64,000 nt of DNA from contig WJXW01000014.1 in assembly GCA_015832175.1 (NCBI GenBank), positions 744,001 through 808,000 on the forward strand, written 5' to 3'. Under the pieces are notes generated by a model that was given only the letters and a program-made list of their open reading frames with translations, ran no database searches and had not been told where the DNA came from. Positions 33,514 to 43,380 of the stretch are shown in pieces; the stretch's first letter is position 1, and each line of letters begins with the position of its first letter. The DNA comes from Paraphaeosphaeria minitans. Lineage: Eukaryota > Ascomycota > Dothideomycetes > Pleosporales > Didymosphaeriaceae. The position numbers and the translations under genes are program-made.

Positions 33514-36500
33514 ATGCACCGGCGCTCCCGCTACTCTGCGCGCCCGTTTGCGCTCACGATATTAGCTGTCTCGGTGTTGGTGCTGCTGGCATGGGCCAAG
33601 AGTGGGCATGGGGACAGGGAAAGAACAGAGTTTGCGCCTAGCGCTGGTCTGTTGAGAAGAGATATCACAATCCAAGATCAAGAATGCCGCCTGGTACGTC
33701 ATGCAAAGGACAAATGCGCATTTGTTCGAGAGAACTGCCCAGACGAAGAGGCGGGCATCTTCTCCTACCTCACGCTGTACTACTGCCGCCTTCCACATGC
33801 GAAACCCGTAGCATTTATAATCCTCGTACTTTGGCTTGCGCTCCTCTTCAGCACTATCGGCATCGCTGCGAGCGACTTCTTCTGCGTCAATCTCAGTACC
33901 ATCGCCAATCTCCTGGGCATGAGCGAGAGCATGGCCGGAGTCACCTTCCTAGCATTCGGGAATGGAAGTCCGGATGTCTTCTCCACGTTTGCCGCATTCA
34001 ATACGAATTCTGCCAGTCTCGCAATCGGCGAATTGATAGGAGCGGCAGGTTTCATCACTGCAGTTGTGGCAGGCTCAATGGCCCTAGTGCGACCATTCAA
34101 AGTTGCGAGACGAAGCTTCGTCCGAGACGTGAGCTTCTTCATCGTTGCCGCGACCTTTAGTATGGTCTTCATATGGGATGGAAAGTTGACACTGTGGGAG
34201 TCATGCGTCATGGTCGGGTTCTATGTCTTCTACGTGTGCTTCGTCATGGTATGGCATTGGTGGCTGGGGCGTCGGAAAGCTCGAAAGCTCAAAACTGCCG
34301 CAATGCGGAGCCATTATGTTGTGCCCGGTGGTGAAGAAGAAGAGATTCTTCAAGATTTTCACGATGAAGATGACGCCCCAGCGAGCGCAGGCCGGCAGAG
34401 CTTACACCGAGGTGTGTCTGCCGATGACTTTGCGGCCCTGGAACGTGGTGATGATCCCCATGTCTCCTTAGAGGCAGACGAAAACGAAGAGATGCGCGAA
34501 AGATGGTTAGGGGAACTGAACGACAATATGCGGGTCAGCAGATCACAAGTTGGACGCAGGAGAAACACCCATACGCCCATCAGACCCAGTTTGGTTGGCG
34601 CACTCGAGTTTCGAGCGGTACTGTCATCGCTACAAAAATCTAGGAACATACAGACGATCCCGATGAACCTGCGGCGATATTCTGACGATCCAACCTATAC
34701 CACTGCACAACAGCAGGATCTCATCTCCGAGCCCGCCGATCCTGGGCAGCGGCCACCATACGATGTTGGACAAGGATCTACTGAAGAAACTCCTCTGGTT
34801 ACTCGACCTACCCTGGAGATACAGAGACATTTACCCCACCGTATGAGGGCAGTGTCTGCCAATGATGTAAGCAATGCCCGTTTAGATCCCGACACACTTC
34901 GTCCTGGGGCGGTGCCCACAATTGATTTTGGACCGGCTTCGGTTGGCAATTCCTTTATCGACCAGAACGCCCCAGATCTTCGACCACCGCCATCGCCGGT
35001 TATATCGCTTTCACCACCAGCGTCCGAGTACGAATCGTCAGCAATAAGTGCTCACATTCCCACGTTGATCCCAAACCCGACACCCAATCTGCTAGCACCG
35101 CCAGTTTGGGACAGCTCCAGATCTACGGCGCGGTCGACGAACACTACTCCTAGCCCATTCTCATCACCTATTATTGAGTCTACGGTGCCATCACGCCCAC
35201 TGCCCAAACTCATCATGCCAGGTTCTGCCTCGCCTCCGATCCCGTTTCCAGCATATACCGAGTATCCAGGCTCAGCTCATAGTTCCAAAGCGCCGAGCCT
35301 CCGTCTGCCTCCTCCGAGTATGACTGGTGCCTCTATTTCATCTGACTATTTCACGGAGCATATAATGGAAAGTAGCGATCGAGCTAAAGTACCCCAGTGG
35401 TGGCCTTCGGCTCTGCTACCGCCACCTATCGTTCTTCTGTCGACTTTGTTTCCTACGCTATGGAATTGGAGGGACAAAAACATATGGGACAAAATGCTTG
35501 GCGTGGTAGCAGCACCAAGTGTTTTCCTACTTACGATAACCCTGCCGGTTGTAGAGCAGGAGCAAAGAGACGACGGTGGAGGCGCAGATCCAACCACTGT
35601 GTCCAGTCTCAGTCTCCCTGATACTCTCCTGACACCCACACACCACCGCAGCATGATTTTGGGACCGGACGTCGAGAATCCCTCAGACGAGAACGCTCGC
35701 AGAGTATACAGCGCGATTTCTCTCGATAAATCTCATCTGCAAGGCAGAAATGGAAGCGCTGGCACAACCCGCCAGCCGCAGCAGGTTATTGCCACGGCCG
35801 AGAGTGGAATCATGCAGTCACCCGAGCAGTTGCCAACAGCATCACCCTCATCTGGGCCGAAGACGTGGAACCGATGGCTCGTGATTGTTCAGACCTTCAC
35901 AGCGCCGTTCTTCATCGTTCTCATCGTGTGGGCGAATACGGAGCTCGAGTACCCGCGCGCGCTCCTTCGGCCCATCATGTGGTCTCTTCTCGTGTCGCTC
36001 TGCACGTTGGGTTTCGTTTTGGCCACGACGACACCGACACGTCCACCACGATGGCGTTCGGCGCTTTGCTTTTTAGGATTCGCGGTGAGCATTGCGTGGA
36101 TCAGTTCCATCGCCAACGAGGTGGTAGGGGTGCTCAAGACGCTGGGTGTCATACTGAACATAAGCGATGCCATTCTGGGGTTGACCGTTTTCGCGGTCGG
36201 GAACTCTCTAGGGGACTTTGTCGCTGACATCACGGTGGCGCGGCTTGGGTTCCCCGTCATGGCCCTCTCGGCATGCTTCGGAGGCCCGATGCTGAACATT
36301 CTTCTCGGCATCGGGCTGAGCGGGTGCTGGATCATCCTCAAAGGCGGGCGACATCACCACGAAAAGCATCCAGATCGGCCCGTCAAGTTCAAGCCCTACC
36401 ACATCGACATCAGCACTACGCTAGTGATATCCGAGGGTACCTTACTAGTCACCCTGGTCGGGCTTCTGGTTATGGTACCGTGGAGACGGTGGAAGATGGA

Positions 36501-36597
36501 CAGGACGATTGGCTGGGGATTGGTGGCGGTCTGGTGCATCAGCACAGTCGTCAACGTGGTCGTCGAGGTGTTGGGCGTCAGCAGCAGTGTAGGTTAA
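33514..36597 (+). CDS. Sodium/calcium exchanger family protein (NCLX/Ycx1-like)
   Basis: A 1,027-residue single-exon cation antiporter of the CaCA superfamily. After an N-terminal membrane helix (FALTILAVSVLVLLAWA) and a Cys-containing lumenal loop (ECRLVRHAKDKCAFVRENC) comes the first exchanger half, with alpha-1 motif GNGSPDVFSTF near residues 149-159 and GELIGAAGF soon after. A hydrophilic loop of about 350 residues (roughly 270-620) separates it from the second half, whose alpha-2 motif is GNSLGDFVADI followed by SACFGGPMLNILLGIGLSG. This layout matches human NCLX (SLC24A6) and yeast YDL206W-type proteins, in which the two halves form the Ca2+ and Na+ sites. Compartment (ER, vacuole or mitochondrion) cannot be told from sequence. 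The ATG at 33514 is the first in frame and directly precedes the signal-anchor. Confidence 0.9.
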   Translation: MHRRSRYSARPFALTILAVSVLVLLAWAKSGHGDRERTEFAPSAGLLRRDITIQDQECRLVRHAKDKCAFVRENCPDEEAGIFSYLTLYYCRLPHAKPVAFIILVLWLALLFSTIGIAASDFFCVNLSTIANLLGMSESMAGVTFLAFGNGSPDVFSTFAAFNTNSASLAIGELIGAAGFITAVVAGSMALVRPFKVARRSFVRDVSFFIVAATFSMVFIWDGKLTLWESCVMVGFYVFYVCFVMVWHWWLGRRKARKLKTAAMRSHYVVPGGEEEEILQDFHDEDDAPASAGRQSLHRGVSADDFAALERGDDPHVSLEADENEEMRERWLGELNDNMRVSRSQVGRRRNTHTPIRPSLVGALEFRAVLSSLQKSRNIQTIPMNLRRYSDDPTYTTAQQQDLISEPADPGQRPPYDVGQGSTEETPLVTRPTLEIQRHLPHRMRAVSANDVSNARLDPDTLRPGAVPTIDFGPASVGNSFIDQNAPDLRPPPSPVISLSPPASEYESSAISAHIPTLIPNPTPNLLAPPVWDSSRSTARSTNTTPSPFSSPIIESTVPSRPLPKLIMPGSASPPIPFPAYTEYPGSAHSSKAPSLRLPPPSMTGASISSDYFTEHIMESSDRAKVPQWWPSALLPPPIVLLSTLFPTLWNWRDKNIWDKMLGVVAAPSVFLLTITLPVVEQEQRDDGGGADPTTVSSLSLPDTLLTPTHHRSMILGPDVENPSDENARRVYSAISLDKSHLQGRNGSAGTTRQPQQVIATAESGIMQSPEQLPTASPSSGPKTWNRWLVIVQTFTAPFFIVLIVWANTELEYPRALLRPIMWSLLVSLCTLGFVLATTTPTRPPRWRSALCFLGFAVSIAWISSIANEVVGVLKTLGVILNISDAILGLTVFAVGNSLGDFVADITVARLGFPVMALSACFGGPMLNILLGIGLSGCWIILKGGRHHHEKHPDRPVKFKPYHIDISTTLVISEGTLLVTLVGLLVMVPWRRWKMDRTIGWGLVAVWCISTVVNVVVEVLGVSSSVG

Positions 36598-38427
36598 GAC
36601 GAGACCCTGACACTGTTTCGTACGCGGACGGCTTGGGGTCGATGGCAACGCTTGTCTGGATAGCTTGAACACAGCCCCGCTTTCGGTTCGGTGAAGCAGA
36701 TGGTGAAGCCGGTGAGGGAAGGGTGGCAATTGACGCCAATGCAGCAGAGCGGACAGCTTCGCGGCCGGAACATGGGGCGTCCAGGGCTGCGGTAGGCCAC
36801 GAAGAGGTGAAGCTATGAATAGGCGGCGCAAACGTGGCGGCCGGGCTGCGCACACTTGATCAAAATTCCATGTTGGGCTGCATGGCGGATGCTTCGAGGC
36901 TCCGCTGCTGCACGATGCGGCCTTCATGCAGGTGTTTTGGGCTCGAGTGGGTGTTGGAGGCGGTAAGGCGCGGGCTGAGTGGGACTGGCGGATGCTCGTG
37001 GAGCAATGGGAGCGCTCCACGTCTAAAGGGAAGTGCAGGAACGGAGGCCGTTGACAGGTTTTTTTCGAGTCGAGAAGATGACTCCTCTGCTCGAGATGCG
37101 GTGTGCAGCCATAAATAAGGGCAAATGGGGCAGGCTGAATGCTCGCTCTTGCATACTCACCACGCTTTCTGTCCACGGGCTTCTCTTCTCTTCTCGACTC
37201 GACTCGACCCGACCCTCGCGCTCCCTGCCCCCGTGCACCCCCGTCCTTTGCCAGACTCCCTGCTATGTCCCATCCAGCCTCGAACTTGACGCATTGTTAC
37301 TTGTTGATTCGCAGAGTCCGGCGCAGAAGGCTACTATTTTCATGAGCACCAGCGCACCATTGCAGCCCACATTCCCATTCCCAATCCCACATATATCAAT
37401 CCAACCCTCTCCCTGCCTCTCAACACCACGGCCCCCGCTGCCGTCCTGCACAACATCCTGCTGCCTGCGAGCGAGCCACTGAGCATCGCCGCCTGACTTG
37501 AGGGCTGCCATTCTGCACGGCACCCTTGTGCGTGCGTGCGTGTGCGTGTGTGTTTGTGTGTGCGTACGACTGCCCCACTTCTTGTAAGGGTGCAGCGTCC
37601 ACTTGACATCCTGCCAAACCACACTTGATCAGCCGCCTCGGATCACCCATCGTCATCCTGCCTGGGTAACGGCCCATCCATCTATCCATCTATCCATCTA
37701 TCCATCCATCCATCCGTCCATCCCACCAGGCTCCCGTCCCACGCCGGCCCTCTCTTGAGTCTCTTGAGCCATCATCGTGTTGGTCACTCGGTTTCTTATC
37801 GATTGCCTTGAACCACCGACTCCAACTCCGACTCCGATTCCTCGTCCTCGTCGCCGCCACCAGCAGGCCCCCCAGCAGCCCCCCAGCAGTCCCCCAGCGC
37901 AATCATCGTGTTCCCTCTCGGGCCTAGCTGCCGCCCCTCGGACAGATCCTCCACGACACCCCTCGCTCTTGGGCACCCCGAACGAGCGGCAAGGGACTTG
38001 GGACCAGGATAGGCCCAGTTCACGACGAGATTTAGCCCGGCATCGAATCACACCCCTCAGCCTTACTGCAGCCCAGCCCAACCCGCAGCTTCCAGGCCTC
38101 CTCAAGACGTCTGCCATCCCCGCCCGTGCCCGACTGCCTCTCCTCCAGCCCTCTCCGCCGCCTGCAGCCTCATCTTGACACGCTGCTGCTGCGTCGGACG
38201 GCCCTCCGCTCTGTTTAGAAACACGGCCCACGCTTGCGCACCACCGTCACCCCGCCGACTCCCTCTAAGCCCAGCGCCGTCAGCAAACATCGCCCCGCCC
38301 GAGGCACCCAGCCTTCTACCAGGACACAGGTCCGTCTCTACACCTTACACCACACCGCTACGTTACCGCACACGCGCCCTCTCTGGTAGACGGCGCGAGT
38401 ACGGTGACGCCTGAACAAACCATCCTC
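36598..38427. other. Intergenic region before the ubiquitin-like-domain gene
   Basis: 1.8 kb with a TGCG/TGTG-rich tract near 37527-37563 and a CCAT/CTAT array (37675-37723). From about 37790 to 38400 the plus strand is C-rich and pyrimidine-rich, as expected for a long fungal leader. No gene is supported. Confidence 0.55.
37675..37723. repeat. (CCATCTAT)n / (CCAT)n array
   Basis: Alternating CCAT and CTAT tetranucleotides change into pure CCAT steps. Confidence 0.9.
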
Positions 38428-40950
38428 ATGCCGTTAGTCATAGCTCTTCCTCATCAGCGCCCTGCTTCGCACTCGTCATCGCGGTCGCTCTCGCGCCGCC
38501 CAGGCCGTCGTCGCGCCCCTTCTGCTTCCTCCTCCCGCATTTCTCGCACTACAAGTGCCTCCACCATTTCGATCTCTCCTGCACGCACTGTTTCGCTCTC
38601 TCCCTCCCGCGAAGACCGAGGCGACACTAACGTCGAAATCCAATTTAGGAGAAACATCACCATCAACAACTCGACCGGTGCTGAGCACTACGCATACACC
38701 GACGAAGAGGAGGACTCCTCGGGTGTCCAGGTTTCTTCCGGCAGCCAGGGGTACACTGACGAGTCGGAGGAAGACGACGAGGAGTGGGACTACATCGAGG
38801 ACGAGATCGATCCCTCTGACTCGGCCTCGCGTCCGGCAGCCCGAGTGAAGCACCACGCTGTCGCTGCGCCCGCACCTCCCTCTCGGCCCGCACAAGGCGC
38901 CCACCGCAAGTCTGCACGCCACACCCCTGTCCACGAAGCGCCTCGCCACAGGTCCAACAGCAGGCACGACCTAGAACACGATTCGAGGCACGACCTGGAA
39001 CACGATTCGAGGCCGCGGCGTCGAAGGCCTCAATCCGTCCACTCGGAAAGTCTGGACGAACACGACGACTACCCCTATGGCCCTCCACGGCCGGGGCCCT
39101 CTCCACACCACTCGCACGACCAGTGGGCACACGTTCCTCAGCAACCCACCCCGAGTGGCTATACGCCCAGTATGATGTCCGACCCGCGCTACAATCCTTT
39201 CCAGGGCGGTCCTGGTGGGCCACCCCCCGCGCCCGATCAGCTGGTACCCTTCGGCGGGCGCCCCGACCAATACGGATACAATGTGAACCCGTTTTCGCCA
39301 GGAGGTGGAGGGCCCAACCCTTTCGCCTCGCCCCATGCTGCCGGAGGGCCCAACGGCTACTTTGACGGCCATGCACATGGCCCACACGGAGCGCACGGAG
39401 GTAGACGCGGTCATCGCAACTCCATGCCCCCACCTCCCCCTGGCGAGATGGGCCCAGGCGCAATGATGCCGTACGGCTACCCTCCTCAAGGCTACTATCC
39501 TCCCTACGGCATGCCTCCGTACGCTGCTCCTGGTGGCATGCCTGGCATGCACCCAATGTACCCTGCGTACCCGTCGCGCGAACACAGTCCTCCGCATCAC
39601 CGGTCCCGCTCACAAAAGTCCACCCCCGCCCCACGCGAGGACCACATGCAGCCTCCGCCTCCCCCGCCATCCGCTCCTCCCCCGCCCCAGCAAGTTGCGG
39701 TCATGGCTCCGCCCATGCCTCAGCAGGTCTTCATGCCACCGCCTCCCGACCCCAAAGAAGACCACGTCCTCAGCAAACTCGAGATGCTCTTGCTCGGGAA
39801 GCAGGAGATGGAGGAGAAGAAAGCCGAAGATGCGAAGTTCTCCCGCCTGGAGCAATTGCTCATCGAACAACAACAGGCACGCATCGAAAAAGAAGCAGCT
39901 AAGCGAAAGGCCGCCGAGGAAGCCGCTGCTGCTGCTGCCGCCGCCAAATTGAAGGGAGACGAAGACAAGCTGGAGAAGCTAGAGAAACTCATCCTCGCGC
40001 AAAAGGAGGAACAGCTCAAGCGCGAGGCGGCAGTGGACGCACAACGAAAAGCAGACAAAGACGAAGCCGACGCAAAGGTTGCAAAGGAAGCCGCCGAGGC
40101 GGCAGCTCAAGCTGAGGCTGCGTCGAAGCTGTTGGAGGCAGCAAAGGCAGCTCGAGAGGAAGCAGAGAAGAAGGCGGCCAAGGAAGCAGAAGAGACGAAA
40201 GCCGCTCACGAGAAAGCACTCGAAGAAGCCAAGAAGGCTCAGGAGGAACTCGAGAAGGCCAAGCAGGCTGCAGAAGAGGAGGCCGCCAAGTTGAAGCCGT
40301 CAGATGCGCCGAAACTCCCAATCAAGTTCAAGGACGCGGTCGGCCGCAAGTTCAGCTTCCCGTGGCACCTGTGCAAGACATGGAAGGTACGTAGTGAAGT
40401 CCCTCACCTTGATTTCTTACAGCTAACAGAGTCCCAGGGAATGGAAGAATTGATCAAACAAGCCTTTCTCCATGTCGATGTGATTGGTCCCCACGTACAC
40501 GAGGGCCATTACGACCTAGTCGGTCCGGATGGCGAGATCATCTTGCCCCAGGTTTGGGAGACGATGGTGCAACCCGACTGGGCGATTACGATGCACATGT
40601 GGCCCATGCCGGAGCCACCGCCACCACCACCGCCTCCAGCTCCGATTGAGATCATGCATCCCGCCCCCGGTCCACCTATGAAGAAGTCCAGCAAGAAAAC
40701 AAACAAGAAGCGTGAGTCCGCTCACCATATTCCACCGCCTCCTCCGATGGTGATGATGGACCCGATGCCGCCGCCGCCACCACCACCACCCCAGATGGGC
40801 GCCCCGATAGAGGTCTTGACACCTCACCCAACGCCCAGCGTTGCCGGTCCACGTCCTAAGAAGAAGGCCGCTCCATCGCCATTCATGAAGTGGGCAGCTG
40901 GGGGCAGCGGCTCTGGTCGCTCATCATCAGCGAAGAAGGCGAAGAAATAA
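38428..40950 (+). CDS. Coiled-coil protein with a fungal ubiquitin-like domain
   Basis: Two exons, 38428-40386 and 40438-40950, encode 823 residues. Order: an Arg/Ser-rich N-terminus (MPLVIALPHQRPASHSSSRS), an acidic patch (DEEEDSSG, ESEEDDEEWDYIEDE), a long Pro/Gly/His/Tyr-rich low-complexity region to about 450, and an Ala/Lys/Glu-rich coiled coil from about 455 to 630 (KKAEDAKFSRLEQLLIEQQ onward). A ubiquitin-like fold of the fungal ULD type follows: IKFKDAVGRKFSFPWHLCKTWK, then GMEELIKQAFLHVDVIGPHV and PQVWETMVQPDWAITMHMW. The tail has polyproline runs and a Lys-rich end (SSAKKAKK). The first ATG in frame is 38428; the earlier frame extension begins at GTG. Function unknown; the layout suggests a scaffold. 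The intron is described separately because it is stop-free. Confidence 0.85.
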   Translation: MPLVIALPHQRPASHSSSRSLSRRPGRRRAPSASSSRISRTTSASTISISPARTVSLSPSREDRGDTNVEIQFRRNITINNSTGAEHYAYTDEEEDSSGVQVSSGSQGYTDESEEDDEEWDYIEDEIDPSDSASRPAARVKHHAVAAPAPPSRPAQGAHRKSARHTPVHEAPRHRSNSRHDLEHDSRHDLEHDSRPRRRRPQSVHSESLDEHDDYPYGPPRPGPSPHHSHDQWAHVPQQPTPSGYTPSMMSDPRYNPFQGGPGGPPPAPDQLVPFGGRPDQYGYNVNPFSPGGGGPNPFASPHAAGGPNGYFDGHAHGPHGAHGGRRGHRNSMPPPPPGEMGPGAMMPYGYPPQGYYPPYGMPPYAAPGGMPGMHPMYPAYPSREHSPPHHRSRSQKSTPAPREDHMQPPPPPPSAPPPPQQVAVMAPPMPQQVFMPPPPDPKEDHVLSKLEMLLLGKQEMEEKKAEDAKFSRLEQLLIEQQQARIEKEAAKRKAAEEAAAAAAAAKLKGDEDKLEKLEKLILAQKEEQLKREAAVDAQRKADKDEADAKVAKEAAEAAAQAEAASKLLEAAKAAREEAEKKAAKEAEETKAAHEKALEEAKKAQEELEKAKQAAEEEAAKLKPSDAPKLPIKFKDAVGRKFSFPWHLCKTWKVRSEVPHLDFLQLTESQGMEELIKQAFLHVDVIGPHVHEGHYDLVGPDGEIILPQVWETMVQPDWAITMHMWPMPEPPPPPPPPAPIEIMHPAPGPPMKKSSKKTNKKRESAHHIPPPPPMVMMDPMPPPPPPPPQMGAPIEVLTPHPTPSVAGPRPKKKAAPSPFMKWAAGGSGSGRSSSAKKAKK
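40387..40437 (+). other. Stop-free 51-bp intron (3n) in the ubiquitin-like-domain gene
   Basis: GTACGTAG at the 5' end, GCTAACAG as branch region and TCCCAG at the 3' end mark an intron of exactly 17 codons without a stop. Retention would insert VRSEVPHLDFLQLTESQ between TWK and GMEEL inside the ubiquitin-like fold. The family reads TWKGMEEL without a gap, so splicing is favoured. Confidence 0.8.
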
Positions 40951-42426
40951 ATCTTCTTCATCATCAGGCCCCTTGTCCTTTTCGCTAACATGTCGTCTCC
41001 GCAGAAGATGATTGTCTCGTCATGTGAGAACCTGCTGACATTCACGCAGTGCTCGACGTCGAGTGGGACCAAGCCGAAGACGAAAACGTGCGCATTGTGC
41101 GAAGGTACAGGAGATACGATTACGACCGTTACTAGTCCGTATTTTCCTCGCCACTTTCGCATGGATTCGTCTCCGGTTTGGTTGCAGTCGAAACGTTGGG
41201 TCTGGTGGATGGCAGTGCGGGTTCCTCGTCGCATTTGGCGAGTTCCATTCCTATTGCTTTACGACGTTTTTGGTGTACAACGTGTTTGTTTTTACAACGT
41301 TTGCGCTTTTTTTTTTTCAAACTTTCGGTTCTTGGTTGAGAGAATCTACGTTTTTAGCGTTTCGCTGCACCTTGATTCCCTCTGTTCGTTTTTTTTCCTC
41401 CTGCTCCCTTGACCGTGGACGCCGTCCCTGTCTTCCTGAACTTGTAACGGAAATGTCTGGCATATTCACCGGTCAGGCGTCTGGATCACTTGTGCGGGTG
41501 CGCGGGGCGGTGGGGTCTGGGAAAAGTTCAGATACCACTTTGTTTGTTGGCGTTTGCGTTTCGGTTTTTGGTGTTTGAGGTTGGCTGTCGAGGAGGGTTG
41601 GAGGTGGCAGGAGGTAGGAGGAACGAGGAACAAGGGAGAGTTGCATCGGACTTGACGCCGGAACGAAGTAAATGCCTGATGGTAATGACGGTACGGCTTG
41701 GGATTGGTTTTATGCGGGGAGGGGGAGGGGGGGACGTTCTTTTTTCTTTTTCTTATAGCGTTTTTCGAGCGCAAAGAGTTGCGTCCCATCGAGTGCGTTG
41801 TCGAGGTAGAAAAATGCGAAGAATGTCCACTCCGCAGCCGTGTTGCACCCGTGGAGGGTAGGCGTTGCGAGACCGGGCTCAAGGGGCTCGTGGCGAATGC
41901 TGCGTCTTCGTGTGCATGGGTGGGTGGGTGGTGCACTGTCGGATTTCCATCCACACGCTTTGATCACGAGGCTCCGTGGCATGGCTCTCGCGAGTCTGAG
42001 CGTCGTGAATATGTATTGCCCAGGTGGGTGGTTGGGGTTGTGATGCAAGAGTGGGCTCGTGTTGGGGAAGAACCTGCATCCCGGCCGAATTGACCCTGGT
42101 TGATGGTGTTAGCACGATGATGACTTCCGATACGGTGGTCATGGACTTTGGGGGTGCGCTCGCAAGGAGGAAGGGACTGGAGGTTGGTGGTTGGCCTTGT
42201 TATACGAGACTCCAGCGTGGCTTGCTCTGGAGCATACTTTCTCGATTGGCTTTTCACACGAGACTCCTGGTTCCTTGTGATGAATTCCACAACTAAAAAG
42301 AGGCTGGACTCGAGAAGAAGAAAAAAACGTCGTTGGAGTATTCATAAAGTCGCTTTAGCTATCGAAAATTTCATTATACATGCATGCATCCGTTCATTCA
42401 TTTCATTCGTGAATCCACCGCGCATC
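40951..42426. other. Intergenic region, convergent 3' ends
   Basis: 1.5 kb between the convergent ubiquitin-like-domain and CAP genes. It includes T-rich stretches near 41300-41400, a G-rich tract at 41716-41733 with several G3+ runs, and only short frames. Nothing recognised. Confidence 0.55.
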
Positions 42427-43380
42427 TCACAGCCACCACACGGCCATCCAAACCACAATCGCCAGCGAGCTCATGCCCATTCTCACGCCGCTGCTACAAT
42501 CCCCACCCTGCGGGCACTCCTTCGCATCTGGTTCCTGCTCCGGGACATCTGGATCGCTCGGGCCCTCCGGCTGCTCGTCCTCGGGAACTTGTGCCTGCAC
42601 GTTCTCGGCGAAGCTGCCGATGACGTTGCCGGGCGGGTAGTACTCGCAGACGACGAACCTGGTTCTTTTCAGCATTGCTCTCCACTGGATACTCATGAAC
42701 GGGAGAGAATAAAGCAAACGTACCACCCGGGTGCCTTCCCCTTATCCTGGCCATCGCACTCCGTCCGCCCACAGCCTACTGTTTTTGTAGCTTTCCACAC
42801 GAGCTGGGAAAAGTGCCCTGTTTCATGTCTATCCTCGCGTCAGCGAATCCACCTCTATTTTTTTCAACCCCAAAAAAAAATCATCACCACACTCACGTAA
42901 ACTCCCCCTCCTTGAAATTGTAGTCTACCCTCTCATGTCCCCAGGCAAGGATGCTCTGACTCGCGTTCGGATACCTGCGACGAAGTCGGCATGCGTCATG
43001 ACAGAAAATCATGGAACAATGACACCAAGTCCACGTCAATGCACGAGGCAAATCGTTTATGCCCCCAGGGGAGATGGCGCTACTTACCCGCTGCTCAGAT
43101 TCTCCCCGTTCGGCCCGCCCGAGTGCTCAAAGTTGCATTTCTCGCTCCAGTCCTTTGCGACATCCGCGAGGGTGTCGTTCCACTTTAGGCTCGTGGCGTT
43201 GTGCTGCTTGCGGTACGTGTTTGTGACGTCCAGGATCGTGCTTTTGAAGCGGGAGTCGGAGGTGTAGTCTGCGCTCGCCTTTGAATTTGAATCTGAATCT
43301 CGGGGGATGTGCAGGGAGAGCGTGGAGGCGGAGGCAGTGCTGAGGAGGAACAGCAAGGCTGTCGGGAGGCAAGCGACCAT
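42427..43380 (-). CDS. Secreted CAP/SCP/PR-1 domain protein, probably GPI-anchored
   Basis: Four exons, 43380-43088, 42974-42897, 42828-42724 and 42658-42427, encode 235 residues. A signal peptide (MVACLPTALLFLLSTASAST) leads to the CAP domain: TYRKQHNATSLKWNDTLADVA, CNFEHSGGPNGENLSSGYPN, ILAWGHERVDYN, then GHFSQLVWKATKTVGCGRTEC and FVVCEYYPPGNV. The CAP cavity residues are there (His of FEHSG, Glu of GENL, Glu of WGHERVDY, His of GHFSQLVW). After the domain come an acidic Pro/Glu-rich linker and a C-terminal hydrophobic tail (SSLAIVVWMAVWWL) preceded by GDCSSG, the pattern of a GPI-attachment signal. CAP proteins bind sterols or lipids in yeast (Pry proteins) and act in pathogen-host contact elsewhere; the role here is not shown. 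Exon 3 uses the GGATAG acceptor, since the later ACAG breaks the frame. Confidence 0.88.
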
